A stretch of 64,000 bases of DNA from an uncultured Roseateles sp. Its GTDB lineage: Bacteria > Pseudomonadota > Gammaproteobacteria > Burkholderiales > Burkholderiaceae_C. Shown here piece after piece: positions 26,399 to 38,215 of the stretch. The stretch is from NCBI RefSeq assembly GCF_963422335.1, contig NZ_OY729424.1, forward strand, positions 6,324,001-6,388,000. The letters run 5' to 3'. Position 1 is the first letter of the stretch, and each line of letters opens with the position of its first letter. The notes under the pieces are model-generated. The model made no database searches. It was not told where the DNA came from and saw only the letters and a list, made by a program, of their open reading frames with translations. The translations under genes and the position numbers were made by a program.

Positions 26399-27031
26399 AT
26401 GAAACTCCCACCTCAGCTGCTTGCGACCCTGGTCTGCGCAGCCTTCTGCGCCCCGGTGTTCGCTGCCGACATCAGCTACAGCTTTGCCGGCACGGTGCTG
26501 GATGACGAGGCCGAGCGCGGCTGGACCGACTTCACCGGCAGCTTCACCTTTACCTCCGGCCTGGTCGACGGCATTGCCGACGCCAGCACGGCCGCCTATG
26601 CCATGGCCGGCGCTCCCTACGGCATGACGGTCAGCTTCAACGGCGACGAGCCCGCCACGGTGACGCTGAACAGCATCTTCAACATCCTGGTCTCCAACAA
26701 CCTGGGCGGCATCGACCAGTTCGGCGCGCTGGCCCAGAACGCCAGCAAGAGCAAGTCTTTCAGCCTGTCGCTGGACGACGCCAGCCAGGCACTGTTCGCC
26801 GGTGACGCCCTGCCCCAACCGGCGGGCGGACTGAAATTCAGCGACTTCAGCTGGTCGGCCTTCAAGTACGAATCGTCGGTCGGCATGCTGCAGGGCCGCC
26901 TGACCAGCTTGTCCTGCACCGCCAACTGCGGTGGCGTCGCACCCGCCGTGCCCGAGCCCGCCACCTATGGCCTGATGCTGATGGGCTTGATCGGCCTGGG
27001 CCTGACGCAGCGCCTGCGCCGCATGGGCTGA
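26399..27031 (+). CDS. PEP-CTERM sorting domain protein
   Basis: 210 aa secreted protein. It has a signal peptide (LLATLVCAAFCAPVFAAD) and a C-terminal sorting signal: VPEPATY, a hydrophobic helix (GLMLMGLIGLGL), then a basic tail QRLRRMG. Such proteins are processed by exosortase (EpsH/XrtA) and usually end up in the cell envelope or extracellular matrix. The 165-residue middle part is beta-rich with no recognised domain; one Cys pair occurs near the end (SCTANC). Site C lies upstream and a bidirectional terminator downstream, so it is monocistronic. Confidence 0.85.
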   Translation: MKLPPQLLATLVCAAFCAPVFAADISYSFAGTVLDDEAERGWTDFTGSFTFTSGLVDGIADASTAAYAMAGAPYGMTVSFNGDEPATVTLNSIFNILVSNNLGGIDQFGALAQNASKSKSFSLSLDDASQALFAGDALPQPAGGLKFSDFSWSAFKYESSVGMLQGRLTSLSCTANCGGVAPAVPEPATYGLMLMGLIGLGLTQRLRRMG

Positions 27032-27046
27032 TACCGGTTGGCAGAC

Positions 27047-27078
27047 GCAGAAAAGGCAGCCGAGGCTGCCTTTTCTGC
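27047..27078. terminator. Bidirectional terminator between convergent genes
   Basis: GCAGAAAAGGCAGC at 27047-27060 and GCTGCCTTTTCTGC at 27065-27078 form a perfect 14-bp stem with a CGAG loop. The A-run and T-run inside the arms suit termination from both sides, for the PEP-CTERM gene (plus) and the small secreted protein gene (minus). Confidence 0.8.
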
Positions 27079-27098
27079 CTGGGGCAAGGACAGGCCTG

Positions 27099-27389
27099 TC
27101 AGGGCAGTGCCACCGCATCGATGCGGTCCAGCCGCACGACGATGCGGCCGAACTGCTGGTTGCGCAGTTCGACCCATTGGCCGGGCTCCAGGCGCACCAC
27201 GGCGCCGCCCAGGGTCTGGCCACGGACGTAGACGGTGATGCCGCGCTTGTCCTGCTGCGCGGCGGCCAGGGCTTTCTCGATCGCAGCATCGGCGGCCTCG
27301 GCGGCCTGTGCTCCCAGGGCGGCCAGGCCCAGCAGCGCTGCCAGCAGCGGCTTGCGTGAGGCACAGAGAAGCGGTTTGCGAATATTCAT
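27099..27389 (-). CDS. Small secreted protein, unknown family
   Basis: 96 aa. The signal peptide (LLAALLGLAALGAQAAEA) is followed by a short Ala/Lys-rich helix and then a beta-rich segment, GITVYVRGQTLGGAVVRLEP onward, reminiscent of a small OB- or SH3-like barrel. No cysteines remain after cleavage. It lies 13 bases after the PEP-CTERM gene 27403-28026 on the same strand and should share its transcript. Confidence 0.7.
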   Translation of the reverse strand: MNIRKPLLCASRKPLLAALLGLAALGAQAAEAADAAIEKALAAAQQDKRGITVYVRGQTLGGAVVRLEPGQWVELRNQQFGRIVVRLDRIDAVALP

Positions 27390-27402
27390 GGCGGGGCCCC
27401 CT

Positions 27403-28026
27403 TCAGGCGTTGGGCTCGACGGGTGGGCTGCGGCGGCGTGACAGCGCGCCCATCACCGCCAGGCCGGCCAGCAGCAACGCATAGCTTTCGGGCTCGGGCA
27501 CGGCGCTGAGCACATAGGTGCGGCCCTCGAAGCCGGTCTGGCCCAGCACATTGCTGCCGGGGCCGTCGCCGTCCAGCGCGGTGCCGATCAGGGCCGGGCC
27601 GAGGTCGGCATCGAAGGCCATGAACTGGTCGCGATAGTCCTGCCCGTCCACCGTCAGGCGCACGGCGCGGAAGTGGGCTGACGAATAGGCCGGCTGGATC
27701 TGGTCGGCAAAGTATTCGAAGTTCATGAAGAACTGTCCGGCCTCGGCGGCGAAGTACAGGTGGGCCTTGGTCGGCGCGTTGATGGCGGTGGAGTTGGAGC
27801 CGGGCAGGTCGTTGGCCAGGTCAAAGCTCAGTTCGGCATGGGTGGCGCCGGCAACAAAGGCGGTCACGTCGAGCTGATGCGACTCCCAGACACCGGGATT
27901 GCTGGTATTGGCCACATCGCCCAGGGCGCTGAAGCTGGCGAAGTCGGGCAAGGCGGCCGAGGCGGTGGTGCTGAAGGCCAGCAGGCCGGCGGCGATCAGG
28001 GCGGTGGCGGGAAGAGTCTTGAACAT
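27403..28026 (-). CDS. PEP-CTERM sorting domain protein
   Basis: 207 aa. Signal peptide LPATALIAAGLLAFSTTASA; C-terminal signal VPEPESYALLLAGLAVMGAL followed by SRRRS. The body (LPDFASFSALGDV onward) is beta-rich, like many exosortase substrates. First gene of a two-gene unit with the 96-residue secreted protein. Upstream is a degenerate copy of the GAAAC-pair element (site E) placed back to back with site B of the kinase operon. Confidence 0.85.
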   Translation of the reverse strand: MFKTLPATALIAAGLLAFSTTASAALPDFASFSALGDVANTSNPGVWESHQLDVTAFVAGATHAELSFDLANDLPGSNSTAINAPTKAHLYFAAEAGQFFMNFEYFADQIQPAYSSAHFRAVRLTVDGQDYRDQFMAFDADLGPALIGTALDGDGPGSNVLGQTGFEGRTYVLSAVPEPESYALLLAGLAVMGALSRRRSPPVEPNA

Positions 28027-28103
28027 GAGGCGCTTTCTAGGTGCAGCAGCCGTAGCGGGCTGCGGTTGAGGGGGCGGAACCGTGCGGAGCTTGGCGGGCC
28101 GAC

Positions 28104-28149
28104 GTTTCAGCCGGGCTTCCCTGCGCGGGCAGCTTGTTTCGTTTGTTGT
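28104..28149 (-). promoter_or_regulatory. Site E: degenerate GAAAC pair plus TGAAAC, minus strand
   Basis: Read on the minus strand: ACAAC (28149-28145), four bases, GAAAC (28140-28136), 26 bases, TGAAAC (28109-28104). One half-site and the minus-10-like box each deviate (ACAAC for GAAAC, TGAAAC for TGATAC), but the spacing is kept. The PEP-CTERM start codon is 77 bases downstream. Weakest member of the set. Confidence 0.4.
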
Positions 28150-28162
28150 CCGGGGCGGCGCT

Positions 28163-28208
28163 GAAACAATTGAAACAGGGGCCCGCCGGCGGGAAATGCC
28201 GGTGATAC
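28163..28208 (+). promoter_or_regulatory. Site B: GAAAC-N4-GAAAC plus TGATAC, head of the kinase operon
   Basis: GAAAC at 28163-28167 and 28172-28176 with AATT between, then 26 bases, then TGATAC at 28203-28208. The small-protein start is 56 bases further on. Because the response regulator and kinases follow on the same strand, this site would allow autoregulation if the response regulator binds it. Confidence 0.65.
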
Positions 28209-28264
28209 ACGGCGGCGCGACAGTAGCGACAAGGCATCCAGCCCACTCCTACCGGAACCCTCCC

Positions 28265-28462
28265 ATGTCCAACCAGAATCTCGTGCAAGCCGCGCTGCGG
28301 CGCTTCTTCGCTCCGCAACACGGTCTGCACCGGCCCTGGCAGGCCCTCTTGCCGCGCACGGCGGCCGGCGCTCCGCAATGGGCCGACTTTGCCGACACCC
28401 AGCCGGGCGTGTTCCGCAACGAGGCACTGGCCGACCCGCGACATGAGCGGGAATGCGCATGA
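28265..28462 (+). CDS. Small protein with C-terminal PGVFRNEALA motif
   Basis: 65 aa, no known domain. It starts SNQNLVQAALRRFFAPQHG, an amphipathic basic helix, and ends WADFADTQPGVFRNEALADP. The N- and C-terminal patterns parallel the 71-residue protein at 25973 (7 of 17 identical over the C-terminal motif by eye). Both genes follow an exact GAAAC pair. This copy is the first gene before a response regulator and three histidine kinases, 104 bases upstream of the regulator start. A role as output or accessory of that system is a guess. Confidence 0.7.
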   Translation: MSNQNLVQAALRRFFAPQHGLHRPWQALLPRTAAGAPQWADFADTQPGVFRNEALADPRHERECA

Positions 28463-28566
28463 TGAGCTGCGCCACCCTGCCCGCGGGCGCCCCCTTCTGG
28501 CCCAGCGTCAGCCCGGCCGCAACGGCCCGATATGATGCCCCCCAGAACAAGATTGGAGCCACGGTC

Positions 28567-29328
28567 ATGACGGAGCCCCACAACCCCGCGACGGTGCTGG
28601 TCGTGGACGACGAGCCCGAGCTGCGCGAGCTGCTCAGCGAGTACTTCACCCGCCACGGCTTCGTGGTGCAAACCGCCGCCGACGCCGCCCAGGCCCGCGC
28701 GATGGTGGCCCTGGGCCGCCCCGATCTGGCCCTGCTCGATGTCAATATGCCCGGCGAGAACGGCCTGTCGCTGGCACGCTGGCTGCGCGAAGCCCATCCC
28801 GGCACCGGCCTGGTGATGCTGACCACGGCCGGCGAGTCAGTGGACCGCATCGTCGGCCTGGAACTGGGCGCCGATGACTACATGCCCAAGCCCTTCGAGA
28901 TGCGCGAGCTGCTGGCGCGCGTGCGGGCCGTGCTGCGACGCCTGCAGGCAGCGCCTGCAGCAGCTGCCGCAGCGCCCGCCCCGGAAGCCGCCCCGTCCGC
29001 CAACAACAGCAAGCGAGTGCAGTTCGGTGCCTGCTGGCTGGACCTCGACGAGCGCCGGCTGAGCGGTGCCGATGGCGCGGCCATCGACATCACCGCCGCC
29101 GAATTCGATCTGCTGGCCCTGTTCGCCCGCCATCCGAACCGGCCGCTGAACCGCGACCAGATCATGGAGCAGGCGCACAACCGCGGCTGGGACGTGTTCG
29201 ACCGCTCGATCGATCTGCGCATCATGCGGCTGCGGCGCAAGATCGAGCGCAATCCGGACAAACCGGAGCTGATCAAGACCGTGCGCAATGTGGGCTATGT
29301 CTTCGTGCCCGGCGGAGGCGAGGTTTGA
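28567..29328 (+). CDS. OmpR/PhoB-family response regulator
   Basis: 253 aa. The receiver domain has the acidic pair Asp14/Asp15, phosphoacceptor Asp58 (LALLDVNMPGENG) and the conserved Lys in YMPKPFEMREL. An Ala/Pro linker (residues about 125-145) leads to an OmpR winged helix (ITAAEFDLLALFARHPNRPL, DRSIDLRIMRLRRKIE, TVRNVGYVFVP). It should bind DNA as a dimer after phosphorylation by one or more of the kinases that follow. The ATG at 28567 has GGAG upstream and gives a normal N-terminus. Candidate binder of the GAAAC pairs, although a 9-bp period is shorter than the usual 10-11 bp of OmpR sites. Confidence 0.9.
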   Translation: MTEPHNPATVLVVDDEPELRELLSEYFTRHGFVVQTAADAAQARAMVALGRPDLALLDVNMPGENGLSLARWLREAHPGTGLVMLTTAGESVDRIVGLELGADDYMPKPFEMRELLARVRAVLRRLQAAPAAAAAAPAPEAAPSANNSKRVQFGACWLDLDERRLSGADGAAIDITAAEFDLLALFARHPNRPLNRDQIMEQAHNRGWDVFDRSIDLRIMRLRRKIERNPDKPELIKTVRNVGYVFVPGGGEV

Positions 29329-29341
29329 GCAAGGCCATCTA

Positions 29342-32202
<2,861 letters not shown>

Positions 32203-32206
<4 letters not shown>

Positions 32207-35076
32207 CTGCCGATCCGGCGCTGCAAACCCTCCACGCGACCCGCCGGCTGATCTGGCTGCTGCTGGTGCCGGTGCTGTTGCTGCTGCTGGTGCTGACGGC
32301 ACTGCAGTACCACGAGCGCATCGCCGATGCCGAACAGGCCATTGCCCGCCAGCTCGACGAGCATGCCCAGGAGCTGGCCGCGCTGGCCCAGCCGGCCCAG
32401 GCCCATGTGCATGACATGCGGGTGCTGATGGAGTCGGTCTGGAACGAGCCGCCCGATGCCGGCCCCGGCCTGGCCCGGGCGCTGCAAGCACGGCAGGTCG
32501 ATGGCGCGGCCGATGGTTTCAGCCTCGACGCCGCCAGCCCGCAGCAGCAGGCCCGCTATGGCCAGGTCTGGTGGGCCGAGCCGGGCAGCCGCAGCTTCCC
32601 CGAGGCCTGGCAGCGCCGCGCCCAGGCCTTCACCGAGCAGGTGCGCCGGGTCCATGCGCGCGAGCCGGGCTTTGTCGCCTCCTGGTTCGCCGGCATGGAC
32701 GTCAACACCTCGTTTGGCTACCCCTTTGTGTCCACGGCCTCCATCCTGCAGTCGCTGGAGCTGCCCTCGATGCAGGCGATTGCCTCGCTGCGCGCGCAGG
32801 CGGCGCAGCGCACGCGCGCACGCCTGGCCAAAGACCCCAAGACCGACGCCGCGCGCCAGGGCCGCTGGGGCCCGCCCTACGTCAGCCAGCTCGATGGCGA
32901 GCTGGTGGTCTCGCATATGGCCGAGGTGGTGGTCGATGGCCAGATGCTGGGCGAGGTCAGCCTGGACCTGCGCATCGCCGAGCTGCAGCGCCGCATGGAC
33001 GGCTGGCTGCCGGCGGCCGGCCGCGACTGGATCGTCGATGGCCAGCGCCATGTGCTGGCCGACTCCAGCCTGCCGCTGCGCCGGGTCGCGGGCCGCGCGG
33101 TGGCCGACACCCACGTCAAGACCGCGCTGGCCAGTCGCCTGCCCGAGGGTCTGGCAATGGCCGATCTCGCCCTGGCGCTGGAGCGGCCGGGCAAGCCCCT
33201 GCATGCCGGCGGCTGGGTGCTGGCGGCGGCGCAGCGACCCGGTTCGCCCTGGACCTACGTCCACGCGCAGAGCGAGGCCTCGTTGCGCCAGGCCGTGCTG
33301 CCCAGCCTGTTGCCCAATGCGGTGATCGCGCTGGCCCTGCTGGCCATGTTCGTGGCCGGCCAGTGGCTGCTGAGCCGCAGCTTCGTCAACCCGGCGATGG
33401 AGGTGCTGGCCTATCTGCGCGCCCTCACCGAGCAGCGCGATGCCCCCGCGCCGCGGCTGGGCCGGCGTTGGCAGTTGTGGGTCGATGCGGTGACCCAGAC
33501 CTTCAGCACCCAGCACGAGCTGCAAAGGCGCGAGCGCCAGCGCGAGGCCTTCAAGTCGGCCATCGTCGACAAGGCGCTGGCCGCCATCGTCGCCACCGAT
33601 GGCCAGGGACTGATACGCGAGTTCAACCCGGCCGCCGAGCTGATGTTCGGCTGCAGCCGCGAGCAGGCGCTGGGCCGCTCGGTGGCCGAGGTCATCATCC
33701 CCGAGCGCTACCGCAGCCCGCACGAGGCCGGCATGCGGCGCATGCGCGAGGGCGGGCCGGCCCGGGTGCTGGGCCGGCGCATGGAGCTGCAGGCGCTGCG
33801 CGCCGATGGCAGCGAGTTCCCGGTCGAGATGGTGCTGTGGCGCACCGAGGTCGATGGCGAGTCGCACTACACCGCCTCGATCACCGATCTGTCCGAACGC
33901 CGCGCCGCCGCCCAGGAGATCGAGCGCCAGCGCGAGGCCCTGCGCCAGAGCGAGAAGCTCAGCGCCATGGGCAGCCTGCTGGCCGGCGTGGCCCATGAGC
34001 TGAACAACCCGCTGGCCATCGTCATGGGCCGGGCCAATCTGCTCGAGGAGAAGTGCGAGGACCAGCCGGCACTGCGCGGCGATGCGACGCGCATCCGCGA
34101 GGCCGCCGAGCGTTGCGGCCGCATCGTGCGCACTTTTCTGAACATGGCACGCAGCAAGCCGGCCCAGCGTGGCGCGACCAGCCTGAACACCGCCGCCCGC
34201 GCCGCCGCCGACTTGCTGGCCTACAGCTACCGCAGCCATGGCATCGAGCTGCAGCTGCAGCTGCAGGAACCGCTGCCCGAGGTGATGGCCGATGCCGACC
34301 AGATCGGCCAGGTGGTGCTGAATCTGCTGGTCAACGCCCAGCAGGCGCTGGCCGCCGGCAAACAGGAGCCACGCCGCGTCTGCGTCAGCACCGGGGTCGA
34401 GCACGGCGCCACCGTCTGGCTGCGCGTCAGCGACAACGGCCCCGGCATCGATGCGGCGGTGCGCGCCCGGCTGTTCCAGCCCTTCTTCACCACCAAGCCC
34501 GAGGGCCTGGGCACGGGCCTGGGCCTGGTGGTGTCGCGCTCGCTGGCCCGTGAGCATGGCGGCGAGCTGACCCTGGAGCCCGCCAGCCCGGACGGTGGCT
34601 CCCGCTTCCTGCTCAGCCTGCCGCTGGGCGGCAGCCTGCCGCCGCCACCGGCGCCCACCCAGCCGGGCGGGCTGGAACTCCAGAGCCAGGGCCAGGTGCT
34701 GGTGGTCGATGACGAGGCCGAGATCGCCGAGCTGATGCGTGCGATGCTGGAAAGCGCCGGCTACGAGGTGGCCAGCGCCGAATCGGGGGCGGTGGCGCTG
34801 GAGCTGCTGGAGGCGGCCCGCTTCGATGCCATCGTCTGCGACCTGCGCATGCCCGATATGGACGGCGCGGCGCTGTGGCGCGCGGTGCGGGCGCGCAACC
34901 CGGCGCTGGCCCGGCGCATGCTGTTCGTCACCGGTGACACCTTGTCGGGTGGCGCCAGCCAGTTCCTGCAGAGCTCCGGCTGCGCCAGTCTGGACAAGCC
35001 CTTCACCAAGGCCGATCTGTTGAGCCAGCTGGCCGCGGTGATGCCGGCCGCGAACCAGGAAGAGGTGCCTCAATGA
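32203..35076 (+). CDS. Hybrid sensor histidine kinase 2 (membrane, PAS, REC)
   Basis: 957 aa, paralogue of the genes on both sides. Helix at residues about 14-34 (LIWLLLVPVLLLLLVLTALQ), periplasmic sensor with HAREPGFVASWFAGMD, second helix near 365-385, PAS (VATDGQGLIREFNPAAELMF), HisKA with His598 (VAHELNNPLAIVMGR), HATPase (DNGPGIDAAV, GTGLGLVVSRSL) and receiver with Asp880 (VCDLRMPDMDG). Its ATG overlaps the stop of kinase 1 (ATGA). The sensor is recognisably related to that of kinase 3 and much less to kinase 1, so kinases 2 and 3 look like the later duplication. Confidence 0.88.
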
Positions 35077-35082
35077 GCCCCG

Positions 35083-35146
35083 CCCGGCCGCCCGAAGGGG
35101 CGAATTCCCGCTCGGCGGGACAGCGCGTAGCGCGAAGGGTGTCCCG
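35083..35146. repeat. Palindromic REP-like spacer between kinase genes 2 and 3
   Basis: A 70-base GC-rich gap separates genes that are otherwise fused or overlapping. It contains GGGACA at 35117-35122 and TGTCCC at 35140-35145 as inverted arms around GCGC-rich sequence. The kinase 3 start context ATGAGCCCGGCC is foreshadowed by ATGAGCCCCGCC at 35073, over the kinase 2 stop. It resembles the dispersed intergenic palindromes of Burkholderiales genomes, but only one copy was noticed here. Confidence 0.45.
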
Positions 35147-38005
35147 ATGAGCCCGGCCAACCAGGGCCGCTTCGAGGCAGCGCGCATGCTGGCCTCGACG
35201 CGGCGTTTCATGTGGTTGCTGGCCGCGCCGCTGCTGGCCCTGCTGGCCGTGTTGATGGTCACGCAATTCCGCCAGCAGCATGCCGCGGTGCAGCAGGGCC
35301 TGGAGCGCCGCAGCGAGGCCCATGCGCGCGAGCTGTCCGAGCTGGTGCAGCCGGCCGTCAACCATGTGCGCGATCTGCGCCGGCTGATGGAGCAGCTGTG
35401 GGCCCAGCCGCCCGACCACGGCCCGGCCCTGCGCCAGGCGCTGCAGGCCCGCCAGCACGAGGGCCGACCCGATGGCTGGACCCTGGACGCGGCCGATGCC
35501 GCCACCCGCGAGCGCCTGGGCCAGCTGCTGTGGTACCAGCCCGATGGCAGCGCGCCCGATGCGCAGCTACTGAAGCTGGCGCAGAGCTTTGTCGAGCAGG
35601 CCCGCGTCGTCCATGCCCGCTCGCCGGGCTTTGTCGCCTCCTGGCTGCTGCCGGCCGACGCAGCGATGTCGGTCGCCTACCCCTGGTTCCCCTCGGCCAC
35701 GGCCATCGGCTCGATGGGCGAGACCACGCTGTACGGCCTGGCGCCCTACCGGCGCAGCGGTTCGCAGGAAAGGCGCGAATGGGCCCTCAAGCACCCCGAC
35801 GTCGCCTCGTTCTGGAGTCCGCCCTACTTCGACGACGCCAGCGCCCTGATGACGGTGTCGCACCTGGCGCCGGTGGTGGTGGGGGGTGAGTTCCGCGGCG
35901 AGATCCTGCTCGACTTCAGGCTGAGTGCGCTGCAGGCCCTGGTCGAACGCTGGAGCGGCGAGCAGGCGCCGGAGCAGGGACGGTTCTGGATCGTCGATGG
36001 CGAGGGCCGCATCCTGGCCGACTCGGCCCGGGCGCTGAGCAAGCAGGAGCGCAAACCGGGCGGCAGCGGTGTGCGCGTCGCGCTGAGCAGCCGCCTGCCC
36101 GACGGACTGGGCCAGGCCGCTCTTGACCTCGCCGCCGCCCGCCCCGGTCGGCTCAGCGAAGCCCTTGGCGGTGCCAACGGCAGCGATGCCGAGTGGGCCC
36201 TGCTGGTCAGCCCCGCACCGGGCACGCCCTGGCAGGTGGTGCAGGCCCTGCCCCAGGCCGCGCTGCACCGGGCGGTGCTGCCCGCCCTGCTGCCCTATCT
36301 GGCCCTGGCCCTGGCCCTGCTGCTGATGTTCGTGGCCGGGCAATGGCTGCTGGCGCGGCGCTTTGTCTCGCCGGCGCGCGAGGTGCTGCTGTATCTGCGC
36401 CGCATCGCCGGCGACGTGAGCACGCCGGCGCCCGAGCTGTCGCCGACCTGGATGCCCTGGATCACCAGCATCCGCAACACCTTCGAGGCCAGCCGCGCCG
36501 CCAGCGAGCGCGAAGCCCTGGCCCAGGCACTGCGCTCCAGCGTGGTGGACAACGCCTTGGCCGCCATCATCACCGCCGACGAAGACGGCCGCGTGCTCGA
36601 CTGGAACCCCGCCGCGGTGAGCATGTTCGGCTTCAGCCGCGACGCCGCCATCGGCGCGCTGCTGAGCGAGCTGATCGTGCCGGTCAGCGCCCGCCAGGCC
36701 AGTTTTGGCGGTCTGGCGCGCATGGCCGGTAAGCGGCTGGAGATGCAGGCGCTGCGCGCCGACGGCAGCGAGTTCCCGGTCGAGATGGTGATCTCGCCGA
36801 CCGAGCTGCAGGGCCACACCCACTACAGCGCCTTCATCGCCGATCTCAGCGCACGCCGCCAGGCCGAACAGCAGATCGCCCAGCAGCGCCAGGCGCTGCG
36901 CCAAAGCGAGAAGCTGGGCACCATGGGCAGCCTGCTGGCCAGCGTGGCCCACGAACTGAACAACCCGCTGGCCATCGTGCTGGGCCGCGCCAGCCTGCTC
37001 GAAGAAAAGCTGCAGGGCCAGGCCACCCATGCCGACGCCCAGCGCATACGCGAGGCCGCCGAGCGTTGCGGCCGCATCGTGCGCACCTTTCTGAACATGG
37101 CACGCAGCCGACCCGAAACCCGCCAGGCCGTGCCGCTGAACGATCTGGTGCGCGCGGCCGTCGAGCTGCTGGCCTACAGCCTGCGCGCCGATGGCGTGAC
37201 GGTGGCACTGCGCCTGGACCCCGATCTGCCCGAGGTGCCGGCCGACCCCGACCGGCTGGGCCAGCTGGTGATGAACCTGATCGTCAACGCCCAGCAGGCC
37301 CTGGGCATGCAAGCGGGCGAGCGCCGCCTGCAGATCAGCAGTGGCGTGAATGAAACCCAGGGCGACAGCCTGTGGCTGCGTGTCGCCGACAACGGCCCCG
37401 GCGTGGCCGAGGCGGTACGCGAGCAGATCTTCACCCCCTTCTTCACCACCAAGCGCGAGGACGTGGGCACCGGCCTGGGCCTGGCCGTGTCACGCGGGGT
37501 GGCGCGCGAGCACGGCGGCGATCTGGTGCTGGAGACCGAGAGTCCGCTGGGCGGCGCCTCCTTCCTGCTGACCCTGCCATTGAGCGGCAGCAGCAGCGCG
37601 GCGGCCCAGGCCCCGGCGCCGATTCCCGACGCCGGCCGCCAGCGCCGCGTGCTGGTGGTCGATGACGAGCCGGAACTGGCCGAGCTGATGCGCGATGCGC
37701 TGGAGCTGGCCGGCTTCGAGGTGGCGATTGCCGAGTCCGGTGCCGTGGCCTTGCAGATGCTGGACGAGCTGCGGGTGGACGCCATCGTCAGCGATCTGCG
37801 CATGCCCGATGTCGATGGCGCGCAGCTGTGGCGCCAGGTCAGCCTCCACTGGCCCGACCTGGCCACGCGCATGCTCTTCGTCACCGGCGACACCCTGGGC
37901 CCTGGCGCGTCCGAATTCCTGCGCGAGGCCGGCTGCGCCGCACTGGAGAAACCCTTCGCCCCGGCCGAACTGGTGGCCCGGGTGCTGGCGCTGACCGAGG
38001 CCTGA
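35147..38005 (+). CDS. Hybrid sensor histidine kinase 3 (membrane, PAS, REC)
   Basis: 952 aa. Helix at residues about 22-42 (FMWLLAAPLLALLAVLMVTQ), periplasmic sensor with HARSPGFVASWLLPAD (compare HAREPGFVASWFAGMD in kinase 2), second helix near 385-400, PAS (ITADEDGRVLDWNPAAVSMF), HisKA with His602 (VAHELNNPLAIVLGR), HATPase (DNGPGVAEAV, GTGLGLAVS) and receiver with Asp883 (VSDLRMPDVDG). Nothing essential is missing. It is the last gene of the operon and is followed by a small hairpin. Signal unknown; the periplasmic half has diverged strongly from kinase 2 while the cytoplasmic half has not. Confidence 0.88.
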   Translation: MSPANQGRFEAARMLASTRRFMWLLAAPLLALLAVLMVTQFRQQHAAVQQGLERRSEAHARELSELVQPAVNHVRDLRRLMEQLWAQPPDHGPALRQALQARQHEGRPDGWTLDAADAATRERLGQLLWYQPDGSAPDAQLLKLAQSFVEQARVVHARSPGFVASWLLPADAAMSVAYPWFPSATAIGSMGETTLYGLAPYRRSGSQERREWALKHPDVASFWSPPYFDDASALMTVSHLAPVVVGGEFRGEILLDFRLSALQALVERWSGEQAPEQGRFWIVDGEGRILADSARALSKQERKPGGSGVRVALSSRLPDGLGQAALDLAAARPGRLSEALGGANGSDAEWALLVSPAPGTPWQVVQALPQAALHRAVLPALLPYLALALALLLMFVAGQWLLARRFVSPAREVLLYLRRIAGDVSTPAPELSPTWMPWITSIRNTFEASRAASEREALAQALRSSVVDNALAAIITADEDGRVLDWNPAAVSMFGFSRDAAIGALLSELIVPVSARQASFGGLARMAGKRLEMQALRADGSEFPVEMVISPTELQGHTHYSAFIADLSARRQAEQQIAQQRQALRQSEKLGTMGSLLASVAHELNNPLAIVLGRASLLEEKLQGQATHADAQRIREAAERCGRIVRTFLNMARSRPETRQAVPLNDLVRAAVELLAYSLRADGVTVALRLDPDLPEVPADPDRLGQLVMNLIVNAQQALGMQAGERRLQISSGVNETQGDSLWLRVADNGPGVAEAVREQIFTPFFTTKREDVGTGLGLAVSRGVAREHGGDLVLETESPLGGASFLLTLPLSGSSSAAAQAPAPIPDAGRQRRVLVVDDEPELAELMRDALELAGFEVAIAESGAVALQMLDELRVDAIVSDLRMPDVDGAQLWRQVSLHWPDLATRMLFVTGDTLGPGASEFLREAGCAALEKPFAPAELVARVLALTEA

Positions 38006-38020
38006 GCAGGGCAGACCAAG

Positions 38021-38040
38021 ATCCGCGACTCCGCGGATTT
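38021..38040 (+). terminator. Possible terminator after the kinase operon
   Basis: ATCCGCG at 38021-38027 and CGCGGAT at 38032-38038 pair around ACTC, followed by TT and then mixed sequence. Short T-run, so moderate support. Confidence 0.45.
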
Positions 38041-38215
38041 CAAGGCCAGCGCTCAGTAGTCGATGAAGCGCGTGTACCAAGCGCGTTATGTCCCCCCCCT
38101 AGCTTGAAGGTTGCACCGCTGGTATCAGCCTCTAATGTTTCAAAGTGCACCTGATTTGGGCGAGCTGCGAACAAGACGCCGCGCCCAGGTGTTCCATCAC
38201 CACAGGAGAAGCAAT

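Noticed and set aside
38122..38142. TGAAAC and TGATAC on the minus strand near 38130 as another regulon site
   Set aside because: The gap is about 9 bases instead of 26-27, there is no second GAAAC, and it faces away from the PEP-CTERM gene.
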